Program-made: the position numbers and the translations under genes
Notes under the pieces: generated by a model
What the model was told of the DNA's origin: nothing
The model's input: only the letters and a program-made list of their open reading frames with translations
Database searches by the model: none
Source of the DNA: Nocardiopsis prasina DSM 43845
Lineage (GTDB): Bacteria; Actinomycetota; Actinomycetes; Streptosporangiales; Streptosporangiaceae
NCBI RefSeq assembly: GCF_000341265.1
Contig: NZ_ANAE01000079.1
Location: forward strand, 1-64,000
Length of the DNA stretch: 64,000 bases
Direction: 5' to 3'
In this document: positions 42,612-51,534 of the stretch, piece by piece
Layout: each line of letters starts with the position of its first letter
How positions within the stretch are numbered: position 1 is the first letter of the stretch

Positions 42612-44275
42612 TGTGAGCCTCCGACTCCGAGGACCGCCTCGATGTAGGGCGTCTGCGCGATCAGCTCGACCGCCGCCTCGGAGGAGTAGGCGATGAGCGG
42701 ACCGGCGAACACGGTCATGGCCAGCCCGAACGCGACCAGCGCGATCGTGGCGCCGACCATGCTCTTGGGCAGGACCACCGAGGTCACCACCGGGGCGGCC
42801 GCGGTGGTGGTGTCACCGAGCCGGGACGACGGGCCGACCGCCTCGCCCGACGGACCGAGCGCCGCCGTGGAGGTGTCGTCGGCCTCGGAGTCGTCCAGCA
42901 CGGTGCCGGGCTCGGCCACCATGCCCTCCGCCGGGGTGCGCCAGAACGCGTAGTTCCAGACCCGGGCGATGACGTACAGGGTGAGCAGGCTCGTCAGGAC
43001 CGAGGCGCCGACCAGCGTGTACGCCAGCGGGGTGCCGGACTCCACACCGGCCTGGATCAGGCCGATCTTGCCGAGGAACCCGGACAGCGGCGGGATGCCT
43101 CCCAGGTTCATCGCGGGGATGAAGAACAGGATGGCGAGCATCGGCGCGATCTTGGCCAGGCCGCCGAGGTGGTCCAGCGAGGTGGACCCGCCCCTGCGTT
43201 CGATCAGTCCCGTGACCAGGAACAGCGTGGTCTGCACGGTGATGTGGTGCGCGATGTAGAACACGGCGCCCGCCATGCCGAGTTCGCTGCCCAACGCCAC
43301 ACCGAACACCATGTACCCGATGTGGCTGATCAGGGGGAACGACAGTAGTCGCTTGATGTCCGTCTGCGCCACGGCGCCCAGGATGCCCATGATCATCGTG
43401 GCCAGCGCCACCCACATGAGCATCTGGTTGAGCTGCGTGCCGGGGAACATCAGGGTCTCGGCCCGGATGATCGCGTACACGCCGACCTTGGTCAGCAGGC
43501 CCGCGAACACGGCCGTGACCGGAGCCGGTGCGGTCGGGTAGGAGTCGGGCAGCCAGGCGGCCAGCGGGAACACCGCCGCCTTGATACCGAAGGCCATCAC
43601 GAGGATGACCTCCAGGACCAGGGCCAGCTCCGTGGAGATCTCCGGGAGGCGCTCGCCCAGCTGGGCCATGTTCACCGTGCCGGTCGCGCCGAAGATCAGC
43701 GCGATGGCGATGAGGAACAGCACCGAGGAGACCAGCGAGACGACCACGTAGATGGCGCCCGCCCGCATCCGCGACTGCGTACCCCCGAGGGTCAGGAGCA
43801 CGTAGCTGGCGGTCAGCAGGATCTCGAAGCCCACGTACAGGTTGAAGAGGTCACCGGCGAGGAAGGCGTTGGAGACACCGGCGACCAGGATCAGGTAGGT
43901 CGGCTGGTACACCGACAGCGGTGCCACCTCCGCCTTGCCCGCCATCCCCTGGCCGATGGAGTAGATCAGCACGGCGAGCGTGATCGCCGCCGACACCGTC
44001 ACCATCAGCGCGGACAGCCGGTCCGCCACCAGCGTGATGCCGATCGGCGTCTCCCAGCCGCCCACCTGGACGGCCTGCGGGCCGAACATGTCGGCTCCCA
44101 CCATCAGCGCGGCACCGATGACGAGCACCAGCGCCAGGGTGATGACGCTCAGCCACTGCTGGACCCGGGGCCAGCGGATACCGAGGGCCAGCTTGACCCC
44201 GGCCGCGAAGAGCGGCAGCACCACCGGCAGCGGAATGAGGTAGTGGAGGAAGCCAGCGAAGTAGTCCCATTCCAT
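42608..44275 (-). CDS. mrpD: Monovalent cation/H+ antiporter subunit D
   Basis: NuoN/ND2-like proton-channel subunit of 555 residues and about 14 helices. The conserved Lys and Glu segments are in [37 protein letters not shown]-type region, [15 protein letters not shown] and [15 protein letters not shown]. A loop near 475-520 is acidic and disordered ([10 protein letters not shown]). ATG 44275 gives a normal first helix. It lies 2 bp from mrpC. Confidence 0.93.
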   Translation of the reverse strand: [555 protein letters not shown]

Positions 44276-44277
44276 GG

Positions 44278-45111
44278 TCAGTCGTTCCCTTGCAGATCGC
44301 TGTCCTCCGCACGAGCCAGGCGTTCGCGCTCGGCCCGCATGGTCTGGCTCGCCTGGCGCCGCTGCGAACGGATGCGGCGGCGCAGCTCGCGCCACAGCTC
44401 GCGTTCGGCGGCGCGGTCGGCGCGCCGGTGCTCACGCAGCCTCTTCCGGCCGAGCCGGATGCGACCGCGCAGCTCCGTGACCTGGTTGACCATGCTCTGC
44501 TGACGGTCGGTCAGACGGCGCACGGTCTCCTCGGAGCGTTCGTCGCCCTGGCCGTCCTCGGCCTCGACCTCGAACCGGGCCAGCTCGGCCTGGGCGGCCG
44601 CGATCTCCGCCTTGATGCGGGCCTGTTCGGCCAGCTCCTGGGCGTCGGCCGCGGCGATGGTCGCCTGGAGTTCGGCGCGCTGGCGGCGGATGTCCGCCCG
44701 CAGCCGTCGGCGCTCCTGGAGGAAACGCTGACGCACGGCGCGGCGGCCCTCGCCCTGCACGATCCTGAGGTCCTCGGCGTCGTCCTGGACCTCGTCGTTG
44801 CCCTCCAGCTGCCAGCTCCGGTAGGCCAGTGCCAGCAGGAACGCGGTGATACCGAGGGTGATGACGATCGCCGTCAGGATCATCGCCTGGGGCAGCGGGT
44901 CCGTCATCTCGTCGTTGGTCGGCGTGAACCACAGGACCGGCGGACCGCCGGCCTGCCCGGCCATGGCCAGGATCATCAGGTTGACGCCGTTGCTCATCAC
45001 GATGAAGCCCAGCAGCACGCGGGTGAGGCTGCGCTCCAGGAGGAGCACGACGCCGACCGCCACGAGGACGCCGATGACGATGACGAGGGTCAGGCTGGGT
45101 GACTCGCTCAC
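44278..45111 (-). CDS. mrpC: Monovalent cation/H+ antiporter subunit C with coiled-coil extension
   Basis: The first 103 residues are the three-helix NuoK-like subunit: ERSLTRVLLGFIVMSNGVNLMILAM carries the conserved Gly/Asn motif, and DPLPQAMILTAIVITLGITAFLLAL the last helix. It then continues for about 170 residues of charged sequence rich in Glu, Arg and Gln (RRLRADIRRQRAELQATI ... REHRRADRAAERELWRELRR), likely a cytoplasmic coiled coil. Normal MrpC is about 110-125 residues. The codon use of the extension resembles the rest. GTG 45111 overlaps mrpA's stop. Confidence 0.9.
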   Translation of the reverse strand: MSESPSLTLVIVIGVLVAVGVVLLLERSLTRVLLGFIVMSNGVNLMILAMAGQAGGPPVLWFTPTNDEMTDPLPQAMILTAIVITLGITAFLLALAYRSWQLEGNDEVQDDAEDLRIVQGEGRRAVRQRFLQERRRLRADIRRQRAELQATIAAADAQELAEQARIKAEIAAAQAELARFEVEAEDGQGDERSEETVRRLTDRQQSMVNQVTELRGRIRLGRKRLREHRRADRAAERELWRELRRRIRSQRRQASQTMRAERERLARAEDSDLQGND

Positions 45112-48077
45112 GAGGTGACCTCCTCTGCACGGGCGGCGGTTCCGGGCGCGGAGCCCTCTTCCTCCGCGTGCGCGGCGTCGCGCTCGATCTGTTCGTCGAT
45201 GCGGGCGCCGAGACTGCGCAGGATGTCCAGGATCAGGCCGATCACCAGCAGGTAGACCCCGATGTCGAAGAACAGCGAGACCGTGATGTGCGGGCTGCCC
45301 AGGATTCCGAGGTTGACGTACCAGTCGTTTCCGGCGAGCACGTCCCCGCCGAAGATCGCGCCGCCGATGGCGACACCGGTGGCCAGCGCCAGACCGGCGC
45401 CGATCAGGGCGCCCGGCTGCACCCAGGCGGTGGCGTACAGCTCGAACCTGCCGCCCGCGAGGTAGCGGACGATGAACGCCAGGCCCGCCACGATGCCGCC
45501 GGCGAAACCTCCGCCGACGTCGGTGTGGCCGGTGAGCATCAGGTACAGCGAGATCGCCATGATCACCGGGAAGAGGAAGCGCGAGACCACCTCGAAGATC
45601 AGCGACCGGCGCTCGGTGGGCAGGCTGTCCGCCCCCGGCAGCCAGGTGCGGTTCCACTGCGGCTTCACGTGCATGCTCTGCGGGGCCACCCGGAGGTTGC
45701 CCAGGTCCACGCTTCCGTGCCCGTTGGTGGGCTCGGGGGGCTTGGTGACGGACAGCGCCATCACGCCGCCCGGGGCCTTGCGGGGCTGGGCCCTGCGCCG
45801 GACGAACATCAGGCTGGCGACACCGGCGGCCGCGGCGGCGAGCACCGAGATCTCACCCATGGTGTCCCAGGCACGGACGTCCACCAGCAGGACGGAGATG
45901 ATGTTGTAGCCGCCCGCCTCCTCGGCCGCGGCCGGGTAGCCCTCGGAGATCGAGGGCTGTAGGCGCCCGGCCAGCGCGAACCAGGTCATCGTGGCCACCA
46001 TCAGACCCGTGGCGAGCCCGATCGTCATGTTCCAGATCCGGCGGCCCTTGAGGGCCGGTGCCGAGAAGTGGGACGGGAAGCGGCGCAGCACCAGGACGAA
46101 GACCACCAGGCTGACGGTCTCGACGAGGAACTGGGTGAGCGCGATGTCCGGTGCGCCCTGGAGGTAGAAGAGCGCGGCGACGCCGTACCCGCCGATCCCG
46201 ACGAGGATCACCGCGAACAGGCGGCGTCGCACGAACAGGATGAACAGGCAGGTGATGACGATGATCAGGGCCGGGATGACCTGGACCGGAGTGTCCCAGA
46301 GCCGGAGCTGCGGGTTGGGTCCGTCCCAGATCCGGCCGGTGATCATCGGGATCCCGGCCGCCACGACCAGCACGATCAGGATGGTGCCGAGGTAGACCGG
46401 GAGCGAACCGCGCTGGGTGCTTCCGGTGACCTGGAGGGCCAGGTTCTCCAGCCCGGCGAGCATCCGCCGGTAGTTGCGCTCGGGGTTGACGAAGGCCAGG
46501 CGGGTGCCCAGCCACACCACCTGGTTGCGGAAGTAGAAGAGCACCAGACCGCCGACCACGCAGACCGCGGACAGCAGGAGCGGCAGCTCCCAGCCGTGCC
46601 ACAGGGCGAGGTAGCTCTGGTACGTCTCGTGGTCCCCCATCGGGACGGTGTCGGCGTAGACCGCGAAGAGGGGGTCGGCCCAGTAGGAGAGGAGACCGCC
46701 GAACAGGCTCAGCGCGGCCAGCGTCACGGCCGGGGCGAGGAAGAGCGCTCCGGGGGCGTGGACCGGGGTGGGCTGGACGCCCTCCTTGTCGAAGAAGGCG
46801 CCCCACATGAAGCGGAGGCTGTAGGCGACCGTCAGGGTCGAGCCCAGGACCAGGCCCACCAGGACCACGGTGTCGAGTGCTCCGCCGTGGGTGTAGGCGC
46901 CGAAGGCCAGTTCCTTGGCGGCGAAGCCCGCGGTGGGCGGCAGACCGGCCATGGAGGCCATGGCCACGATCGAGACCCAGTAGGTGGTGGGCATGGACTG
47001 GCGCAGGCCGGACAGCTCACGCAGGTCCCGTGTCCCGGTGCTGTGGTCGATGATGCCGACCACGAGGAACAGCGGGGCCTTGAACAGCGAGTGCGCGACC
47101 AGCATGGCAAGACCGGCGAGGGCGGCGGCGCGGGTCCCCGTGCCCAGCAGGGCGATGAGGAACCCGAGCTGGCTGATGGTGCCGTAGGCCAGGACCAGCT
47201 TGAGGTCGTACTGGCGCAGGGCCTTCCACCCGGCGAGGACCATGGTGACCACGCCGAAGAACAGCGCCATGCCCTGCCAGACCGGGACGTCCCCGAAGGC
47301 CGGGGTGAGGCGGGCGACCAGGTAGACGCCGGCCTTGACCATCGCCGCGGCGTGCAGGTAGCCGGACACCGGAGTGGGGGCCTGCATGGCGGCGGGCAGC
47401 CACAGGCTGAACGGGAACAGCGCCGACTTGGACATGGCGCCGATCATGATCAGCACCAGGGCCCAGGTGACCACGGGACCCGTGGCGGGCGGATCGGCGA
47501 CGATCTCGGAGATCACGTAGGTCCCGGCGGTCTCGCCGAGCATGATCATGCCGACGAGCATGGCCAGACCGCCGAAGGTGGTGACGGTCAGGGCCGTCAT
47601 CGCCGCCCGGCGGCTCTCCTTCATCTCGGCGTTGTGTCCGACGAGGAGGTAGGAGAAGACCGTGGTCAGCTCCCAGTAGATGAAGAGCTGGATGAGGTCG
47701 TCGGCCAGCACGAGGCCGAGCATGGCCCCGGCGAAGGCGACGAACACACCGGCGAAGCGTCCGAGACCGGGCTCGGAGTCGTTGAAGTAACGCGCGCAGT
47801 AGATCAGGATCAGCGTGCCCACGCCAGCGGCGATGAGCGTCATGACCAGGCCGAGGGCGTCCATGTGGAGGCCGAGCCGGAGCGAGAACTGGGGTGCCCA
47901 CGCGACGGACTCGGAGAGGCTCTCGCCGTTGAGGATGGCGGGGAGCTGGAAGAGGGCCCACACGGTGGCCAGACCCGGGACGATCGCGAGCGCGTAGAAG
48001 CCGTTACGGCCCCAGAGGCGCACCAGTAACGGTGCGACCGCAGCTGTGATGAAATGCGCGACCAGCACTGTTGTCAA
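45108..48077 (-). CDS. mrpA: Monovalent cation/H+ antiporter subunit A fused to B
   Basis: About 989 residues. The N-terminal 500 residues are an ND5/NuoL proton-channel domain (ELTTVFSYLLVGHN, SALFPFSLWLPAAMQAPTPVSGYLHAAAMVKAGVYL, HSLFKAPLFLVVGIIDH); the middle holds the MrpA-specific DUF4040 region (GAPDIALTQFLVETVSLVVFVLVL); the last 170 residues are the MrpB subunit (FEVVSRFLFPVIMAISLYLMLTGHTDVGGGFAGGIVAG). No separate mrpB exists, so it is a natural MrpA-MrpB fusion. TTG 48077 is chosen because ggagggg lies four bases upstream. Confidence 0.92.
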   Translation of the reverse strand: MTTVLVAHFITAAVAPLLVRLWGRNGFYALAIVPGLATVWALFQLPAILNGESLSESVAWAPQFSLRLGLHMDALGLVMTLIAAGVGTLILIYCARYFNDSEPGLGRFAGVFVAFAGAMLGLVLADDLIQLFIYWELTTVFSYLLVGHNAEMKESRRAAMTALTVTTFGGLAMLVGMIMLGETAGTYVISEIVADPPATGPVVTWALVLIMIGAMSKSALFPFSLWLPAAMQAPTPVSGYLHAAAMVKAGVYLVARLTPAFGDVPVWQGMALFFGVVTMVLAGWKALRQYDLKLVLAYGTISQLGFLIALLGTGTRAAALAGLAMLVAHSLFKAPLFLVVGIIDHSTGTRDLRELSGLRQSMPTTYWVSIVAMASMAGLPPTAGFAAKELAFGAYTHGGALDTVVLVGLVLGSTLTVAYSLRFMWGAFFDKEGVQPTPVHAPGALFLAPAVTLAALSLFGGLLSYWADPLFAVYADTVPMGDHETYQSYLALWHGWELPLLLSAVCVVGGLVLFYFRNQVVWLGTRLAFVNPERNYRRMLAGLENLALQVTGSTQRGSLPVYLGTILIVLVVAAGIPMITGRIWDGPNPQLRLWDTPVQVIPALIIVITCLFILFVRRRLFAVILVGIGGYGVAALFYLQGAPDIALTQFLVETVSLVVFVLVLRRFPSHFSAPALKGRRIWNMTIGLATGLMVATMTWFALAGRLQPSISEGYPAAAEEAGGYNIISVLLVDVRAWDTMGEISVLAAAAAGVASLMFVRRRAQPRKAPGGVMALSVTKPPEPTNGHGSVDLGNLRVAPQSMHVKPQWNRTWLPGADSLPTERRSLIFEVVSRFLFPVIMAISLYLMLTGHTDVGGGFAGGIVAGLAFIVRYLAGGRFELYATAWVQPGALIGAGLALATGVAIGGAIFGGDVLAGNDWYVNLGILGSPHITVSLFFDIGVYLLVIGLILDILRSLGARIDEQIERDAAHAEEEGSAPGTAARAEEVTS

Positions 48078-48216
48078 TGCGCCCCTCCCGGACCGGTCCG
48101 GGCCCACCCGGGTGTTCGGGCGGACGTCCACGCCCCCGCAGCAAACAACTCCGCCACAACCGGATCGGTGGACGGGGTGTCGTTACCGTTTTGAGGGGGC
48201 ATGGATTAACTTGAAC

Positions 48217-48243
48217 TTGCGTGCGCAAGCTATTTAATAGCTA
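48217..48243. promoter_or_regulatory. Two overlapping palindromes between mrpA and marR
   Basis: CTTGCG-TG-CGCAAG at 48217-48230 and AGCTATT-T-AATAGCT at 48229-48243 overlap by two bases. The second is AT-rich in a GC-rich genome and may hold a -10. They sit between the divergent mrpA and marR genes, the usual place for a MarR operator. Confidence 0.5.
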
Positions 48244-48314
48244 GACTACACAAACGTCAAACCTCCGCGCGGGTCGAGGACCCGCGTCACTGCCCAGCCT
48301 GCGAGGACCGTTTC

Positions 48315-48809
48315 GTGCCCGACGAGACCCCCGAGCCCTGTTCTGATCAGCAGGAATCACCCGAGCCCAACGCTGCCGAACTCGAGGAGTTCCAGCGTGT
48401 GTGGACCGAACTGATCAACGCCGCGCTCCATGCCCGATCGCGGGGCGGGCACGGGCATCGCGGTGCCGAAGAACTCACCCTGACACAGTCGTTGCTGATG
48501 GAAGCGGTACGCGGCATGGACCAACCCAGTGTCGGTGCGGTTGCTCACATCGTCGGCGTGTCGTCCCCTTCGGCCACCCGGATGATCCAACAGCTGGAGC
48601 GCAAGGGGATGATGGCCCGGCGCCGCTCCGAACGTGACGAACGCAGCACCGTGGTCGCCATCACGGACGAGGGCGAGCGGGTCCTGGCCGAGCGGCGCAA
48701 GTACATGGAGCGCAAACAGCGCCAGGTCTTCGACGCGATAAGGCCGTCCCTGCGGCCGGTGGTCCTCGACGTCCTGCGGGACCTGCGCGAAGCCATAGAC
48801 GACACCTGA
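48315..48809 (+). CDS. MarR-family regulator
   Basis: A 164-residue winged-helix repressor. The HTH is SVGAVAHIVGVSSPSATRMIQQLERKGMMARR and the wing RSERDERSTVVAITDEGERVLAERR. Divergent from the mrp operon with an operator-like palindrome between, so it may control the antiporter and itself. GTG 48315 is chosen; the N-terminal 50 residues are acidic. Ligand unknown. Confidence 0.88.
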   Translation: MPDETPEPCSDQQESPEPNAAELEEFQRVWTELINAALHARSRGGHGHRGAEELTLTQSLLMEAVRGMDQPSVGAVAHIVGVSSPSATRMIQQLERKGMMARRRSERDERSTVVAITDEGERVLAERRKYMERKQRQVFDAIRPSLRPVVLDVLRDLREAIDDT

Positions 48810-48834
48810 CCGCCGCCGCCCCTCGCCCGGCCAG

Positions 48835-48855
48835 TCTGCCCGTGGCAGATCTGCC
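48835..48855 (+). promoter_or_regulatory. PopR-type operator before clpP genes
   Basis: TCTGCC-CGT-GGCAGA at 48835-48849 is an exact match to the PopR palindrome TCTGCC-N3-GGCAGA known from the Streptomyces lividans clpP3 clpP4 promoter, and is followed at once by another half-site TCTGCC (48850-48855). It lies about 106 bp before the first clpP start. Confidence 0.85.
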
Positions 48856-48960
48856 CCAGGCCGAAAAAGTGGAGGTCAGAGCTCTCCCCAGCCCAGGCTG
48901 AGAGTGCCGGCCGGAACAGACACGCGGTCCGTTCCGCAGACGCCGGACCGAGGAGAGCTC

Positions 48961-49617
48961 ATGCCGATCCACCAACAGCTCGTCGCGGAGCACCCGCCGA
49001 GCGGGACCTTCGACGACCAACTGGCCGCCCGGCTGCTGCGGAGCCGCGTCGTGCTCCTGGGAACCCAGGTCGACGAGGAGAGCGCCAACCGAGTCTGCGC
49101 CCAGCTTCTCCTGCTCGCCGACGAGGACCCGCACCGGGACATCACCCTGGCGATCAACAGCCCCGGGGGAGTGGTCTCCGCCGGGCTCGCCATCTACGAC
49201 ACGATGAACTTCGTCCCCAACGACGTGTCCACCCTCGTCATGGGGTTCGCCGCGAGCATGGGGCAGTTCCTGGCCTGCACCGGTGCGCCCGGCAAGCGGT
49301 ACAGCCTGCCGCACGCCCGGATCATGATGCACCAGCCGTCCGGGGGGCTGGGCGGTACGGCGGCCGACATCGCCATCCAGGCCGAGAACCTCGCGCACAC
49401 CAAGCGCACCATGATCGAGCTGATCGCCCGGCACAGTGGCCAGAGCGAGGAGACCATCGCCGAGGACCAGCACCGGGACGCCTGGTTCACCGCGGAGGAG
49501 GCCCGCGCCTACGGGTTCGTCGACCACGTGGTGGCGTCGGTCGACCAGATGGAGGGCGCGATGCGCCTGGGACGGGGAGCGACCGGCTTCGGTGCGCGGA
49601 CGGGGGGCGCCAGATGA
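48961..49617 (+). CDS. clpP: ATP-dependent Clp protease proteolytic subunit, first of pair
   Basis: Serine peptidase subunit of 218 residues. Catalytic triad: Ser99 in GFAASMGQ, His124 in IMMHQPSGG and Asp173 in [26 protein letters not shown] is the oxyanion region. ATG 48961 has aggaga six bases upstream. Together with the next gene it matches the clpP3-clpP4 type pair of Streptomyces that is controlled by PopR, rather than the housekeeping clpP1-clpP2 pair; that class call rests on the operator and neighbour popR. Confidence 0.93.
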   Translation: MPIHQQLVAEHPPSGTFDDQLAARLLRSRVVLLGTQVDEESANRVCAQLLLLADEDPHRDITLAINSPGGVVSAGLAIYDTMNFVPNDVSTLVMGFAASMGQFLACTGAPGKRYSLPHARIMMHQPSGGLGGTAADIAIQAENLAHTKRTMIELIARHSGQSEETIAEDQHRDAWFTAEEARAYGFVDHVVASVDQMEGAMRLGRGATGFGARTGGAR

Positions 49618-50228
49618 GCGGGCGCTACACGGTGCCGATGGTCGTCGAGCGGACCCCGAGCGGAGAGCGTTCGTTCGACGTGTTCAGCAGGCTGCTGTCC
49701 GAACGCATCATCTTCCTGGGCACGCCGATCGACGACGACGTGGCCAATGTGGTCATGGCGCAGATGCTCCACCTGGACTACGAGAGCCCGGACCTGGACA
49801 TCCAGCTGTACATCAATTCGCCGGGCGGCTCGAACACCGCGCTGACGGCCATCTACGACACGATGAGCTTCGTCCGCGCGGACGTGGCCACGGTGTGCAT
49901 GGGGCAGGCCGCCTCCGCCGCAGCGGTACTGCTCGCCGCCGGCGCCCCCGGCAAACGGGCGGCGCTGGAGCACTCCCGGGTGCTGCTGCACCAACCGTCC
50001 ACGGAGGGGCGGGGCGAGGCCGCGGACCTGGAGATCCAGGCCGCCGAGATCCTGCGGGTCCGGTCCCAGGTGGAGGAGATCCTGTCGCGGCACACCGGTC
50101 AGACCCAGGAGCGGCTGCGGGCCGACACCGACCGGGACAAGATCTTCACGGCTCACCAGGCCCGGGAGTACGGGCTGGTGGACGGGGTCATCATCACCCG
50201 GGAGCTGACGGCCCCGGCCGCCGCCTGA
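49614..50228 (+). CDS. clpP: ATP-dependent Clp protease proteolytic subunit, second of pair
   Basis: A 204-residue ClpP with triad Ser101 ([10 protein letters not shown]), His126 (VLLHQPS) and Asp175 (TDRDKIF). [20 protein letters not shown] is well conserved. Overlaps the previous stop by four bases (ATGA). The two proteins probably form a mixed tetradecamer, as ClpP pairs do in actinobacteria, and work with ClpX/ClpC encoded elsewhere. Confidence 0.93.
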   Translation: MSGRYTVPMVVERTPSGERSFDVFSRLLSERIIFLGTPIDDDVANVVMAQMLHLDYESPDLDIQLYINSPGGSNTALTAIYDTMSFVRADVATVCMGQAASAAAVLLAAGAPGKRAALEHSRVLLHQPSTEGRGEAADLEIQAAEILRVRSQVEEILSRHTGQTQERLRADTDRDKIFTAHQAREYGLVDGVIITRELTAPAAA

Positions 50229-50238
50229 GGTGAGAGGT

Positions 50239-50268
50239 GCGGCCCCGGGCTTGAGAGCCCGGGGCCGC
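50239..50268 (+). terminator. Terminator after the clpP pair
   Basis: GCGGCCCCGGGCT and AGCCCGGGGCCGC pair perfectly (13 bp) around a TGAG loop, eleven bases past the second clpP stop codon. Convergent popR may also use it. Confidence 0.75.
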
Positions 50269-50328
50269 GGGCAGCGCGCGGCTTGGGATGGGCCGGACGC
50301 GATGCCGTCCATGAGGGGGATGCGGGGG

Positions 50329-50796
50329 TCAGGCTGCCAGGGATACCACGCCGTCGCGGCGGCCCTGCGCGACCGGTGACGTGAACACGCCACCGAGACC
50401 GCTGCGGACGAGTCTGCCGGAGACGTCCGTGACGGACACGCGGTTGACGACCTGGTTGGGCACGGGGGCCGGACGCCGGGTGGCCGCACCGTACTGGGCG
50501 ACGAGGGTGCGCCGGTGGAGTTCGCCGAGCACGTCGATGATGCTCAGGCCCAGGGAACGGTAGATCGCGGCGAGGACCTCCGAGGAGGCCTCCTTGCGGC
50601 CGCGTTCGACCTCCGACAGGTAGGGGAGCGAGACCTGGGCGTCCTCGGCCACCTCACGCAGGGTGCGGCCCTGTTCCACGCGGGTGCGGCGGAGCAGGTC
50701 GCCGATGAGGTCGCGCATCAGGGGTTCGGCGGGGCGTGCTCGGGAGCGATTCCCCTCGCGGGCCTCGTCCATCGTGCGCAGAACGCCTTCGGACAT
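50329..50796 (-). CDS. popR: PopR/ClgR-family activator of clpP genes
   Basis: A 155-residue XRE regulator: LLRRTRVEQGRTLREVAEDAQVSLPYLSEVERGRKEASSEVLAAI is the PopR/ClgR helix-turn-helix and its flanks. The protein ends VVSLAA; a C-terminal Ala-Ala is the degron by which ClpP limits PopR in Streptomyces, giving feedback. It lies convergent to the clpP pair that bears the PopR-type operator. ATG 50796 follows ggaggc. The degradation is known from relatives and inferred here. Confidence 0.85.
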   Translation of the reverse strand: MSEGVLRTMDEAREGNRSRARPAEPLMRDLIGDLLRRTRVEQGRTLREVAEDAQVSLPYLSEVERGRKEASSEVLAAIYRSLGLSIIDVLGELHRRTLVAQYGAATRRPAPVPNQVVNRVSVTDVSGRLVRSGLGGVFTSPVAQGRRDGVVSLAA

Positions 50797-51238
50797 CGGT
50801 GCCTCCCGTGTTGCCGTGTCCCGACCCTTCGAGCCTACGCCGCCGGAGTGCGGTAGCGGGAGGGGTTCCGGTGGCCTTATGCGGACGGCAGAAGCCGGAC
50901 GAAGTCCTACGGAGTGGGCGGAGCGGTGCGCCCCCGTGGGGGAACACGGACCTGGTGCGCACGGAGACCCGGTGACCGTGGACTCCCACAGACAGCCCGT
51001 CCGCGGCCCGTACCCCCTCGCCCGGCTGCGGGCGGCCACAGCCGGGTCGGTCCACCGGCCCTCGCCCCGGGCGCCGTGCCGAGCGGGACTCGACCCGGCA
51101 CCTGGTCGTTCCCGGCGATCGTGCGTCTTGCGGCACTACGTCTCGAAGTGCACAAAGCGGGGCAAAACCTTTGTTTTGTCCGGTGTCCACGGCCTTCGGA
51201 GCGGGGACGAGGAGGGAGCGTCTACTTGGGGAGGGCCC
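50797..51238. other. Gene-free stretch between popR and glsB-like gene
   Basis: About 440 bp holding the promoters of two divergent genes. Open frames here lack coding codon bias. The only structure I see is CAAAAC-CTTT-GTTTTG at 51163-51178, a short AT-rich inverted repeat about 60 bp before the membrane-protein start. No RNA gene recognised. Confidence 0.35.
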
Positions 51239-51499
51239 GTGGAGATCACAGGAATCATCACCGCGATCATTGTTGGTCTGATCATCGGTGCGCTCGGACG
51301 TCTCATCGTTCCCGGCAAGCAGCACCTGCCCATCTGGCTGACCCTGCTCCTGGGCATCGTCGCCGCCTTCATCGGTGGCTGGATCGCGAGCCTCTTCACG
51401 GGGTTCTGGCTGTTCGTGCTGATCGTCCAGGTCCTGGTCGCCGCGGCGATCGTGTACCTCGCTGACGGCATGTACTCCAAGAACACCAGAACGGCCTGA
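51239..51499 (+). CDS. GlsB/YeaQ/YmgE stress-response membrane protein
   Basis: An 86-residue protein with three helices: IITAIIVGLIIGALGRLIVPG, PIWLTLLLGIVAAFIGGWIASL and LFVLIVQVLVAAAIVYLADGMY. GALGRLI-PGKQ is the family signature of transglycosylase-associated stress proteins (GlsB). GTG 51239 follows ggggagg. Often induced by osmotic or envelope stress; exact role unknown. Confidence 0.9.
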   Translation: MEITGIITAIIVGLIIGALGRLIVPGKQHLPIWLTLLLGIVAAFIGGWIASLFTGFWLFVLIVQVLVAAAIVYLADGMYSKNTRTA

Positions 51500-51534
51500 T
51501 CCGCCGCCAAACGACTCGACCCGAGGCCGCCACC

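Noticed and set aside
46068-48029. 653-codon open frame antisense to mrpA
   Set aside because: Composition (His, Gln, Glu, Gly rich) is the shadow of hydrophobic codons on the other strand.
50797-51238. Longer popR and GlsB starts using upstream in-frame codons
   Set aside because: Good ribosome-binding sites lie directly before 50796 and 51239, and the upstream codons lack coding bias.
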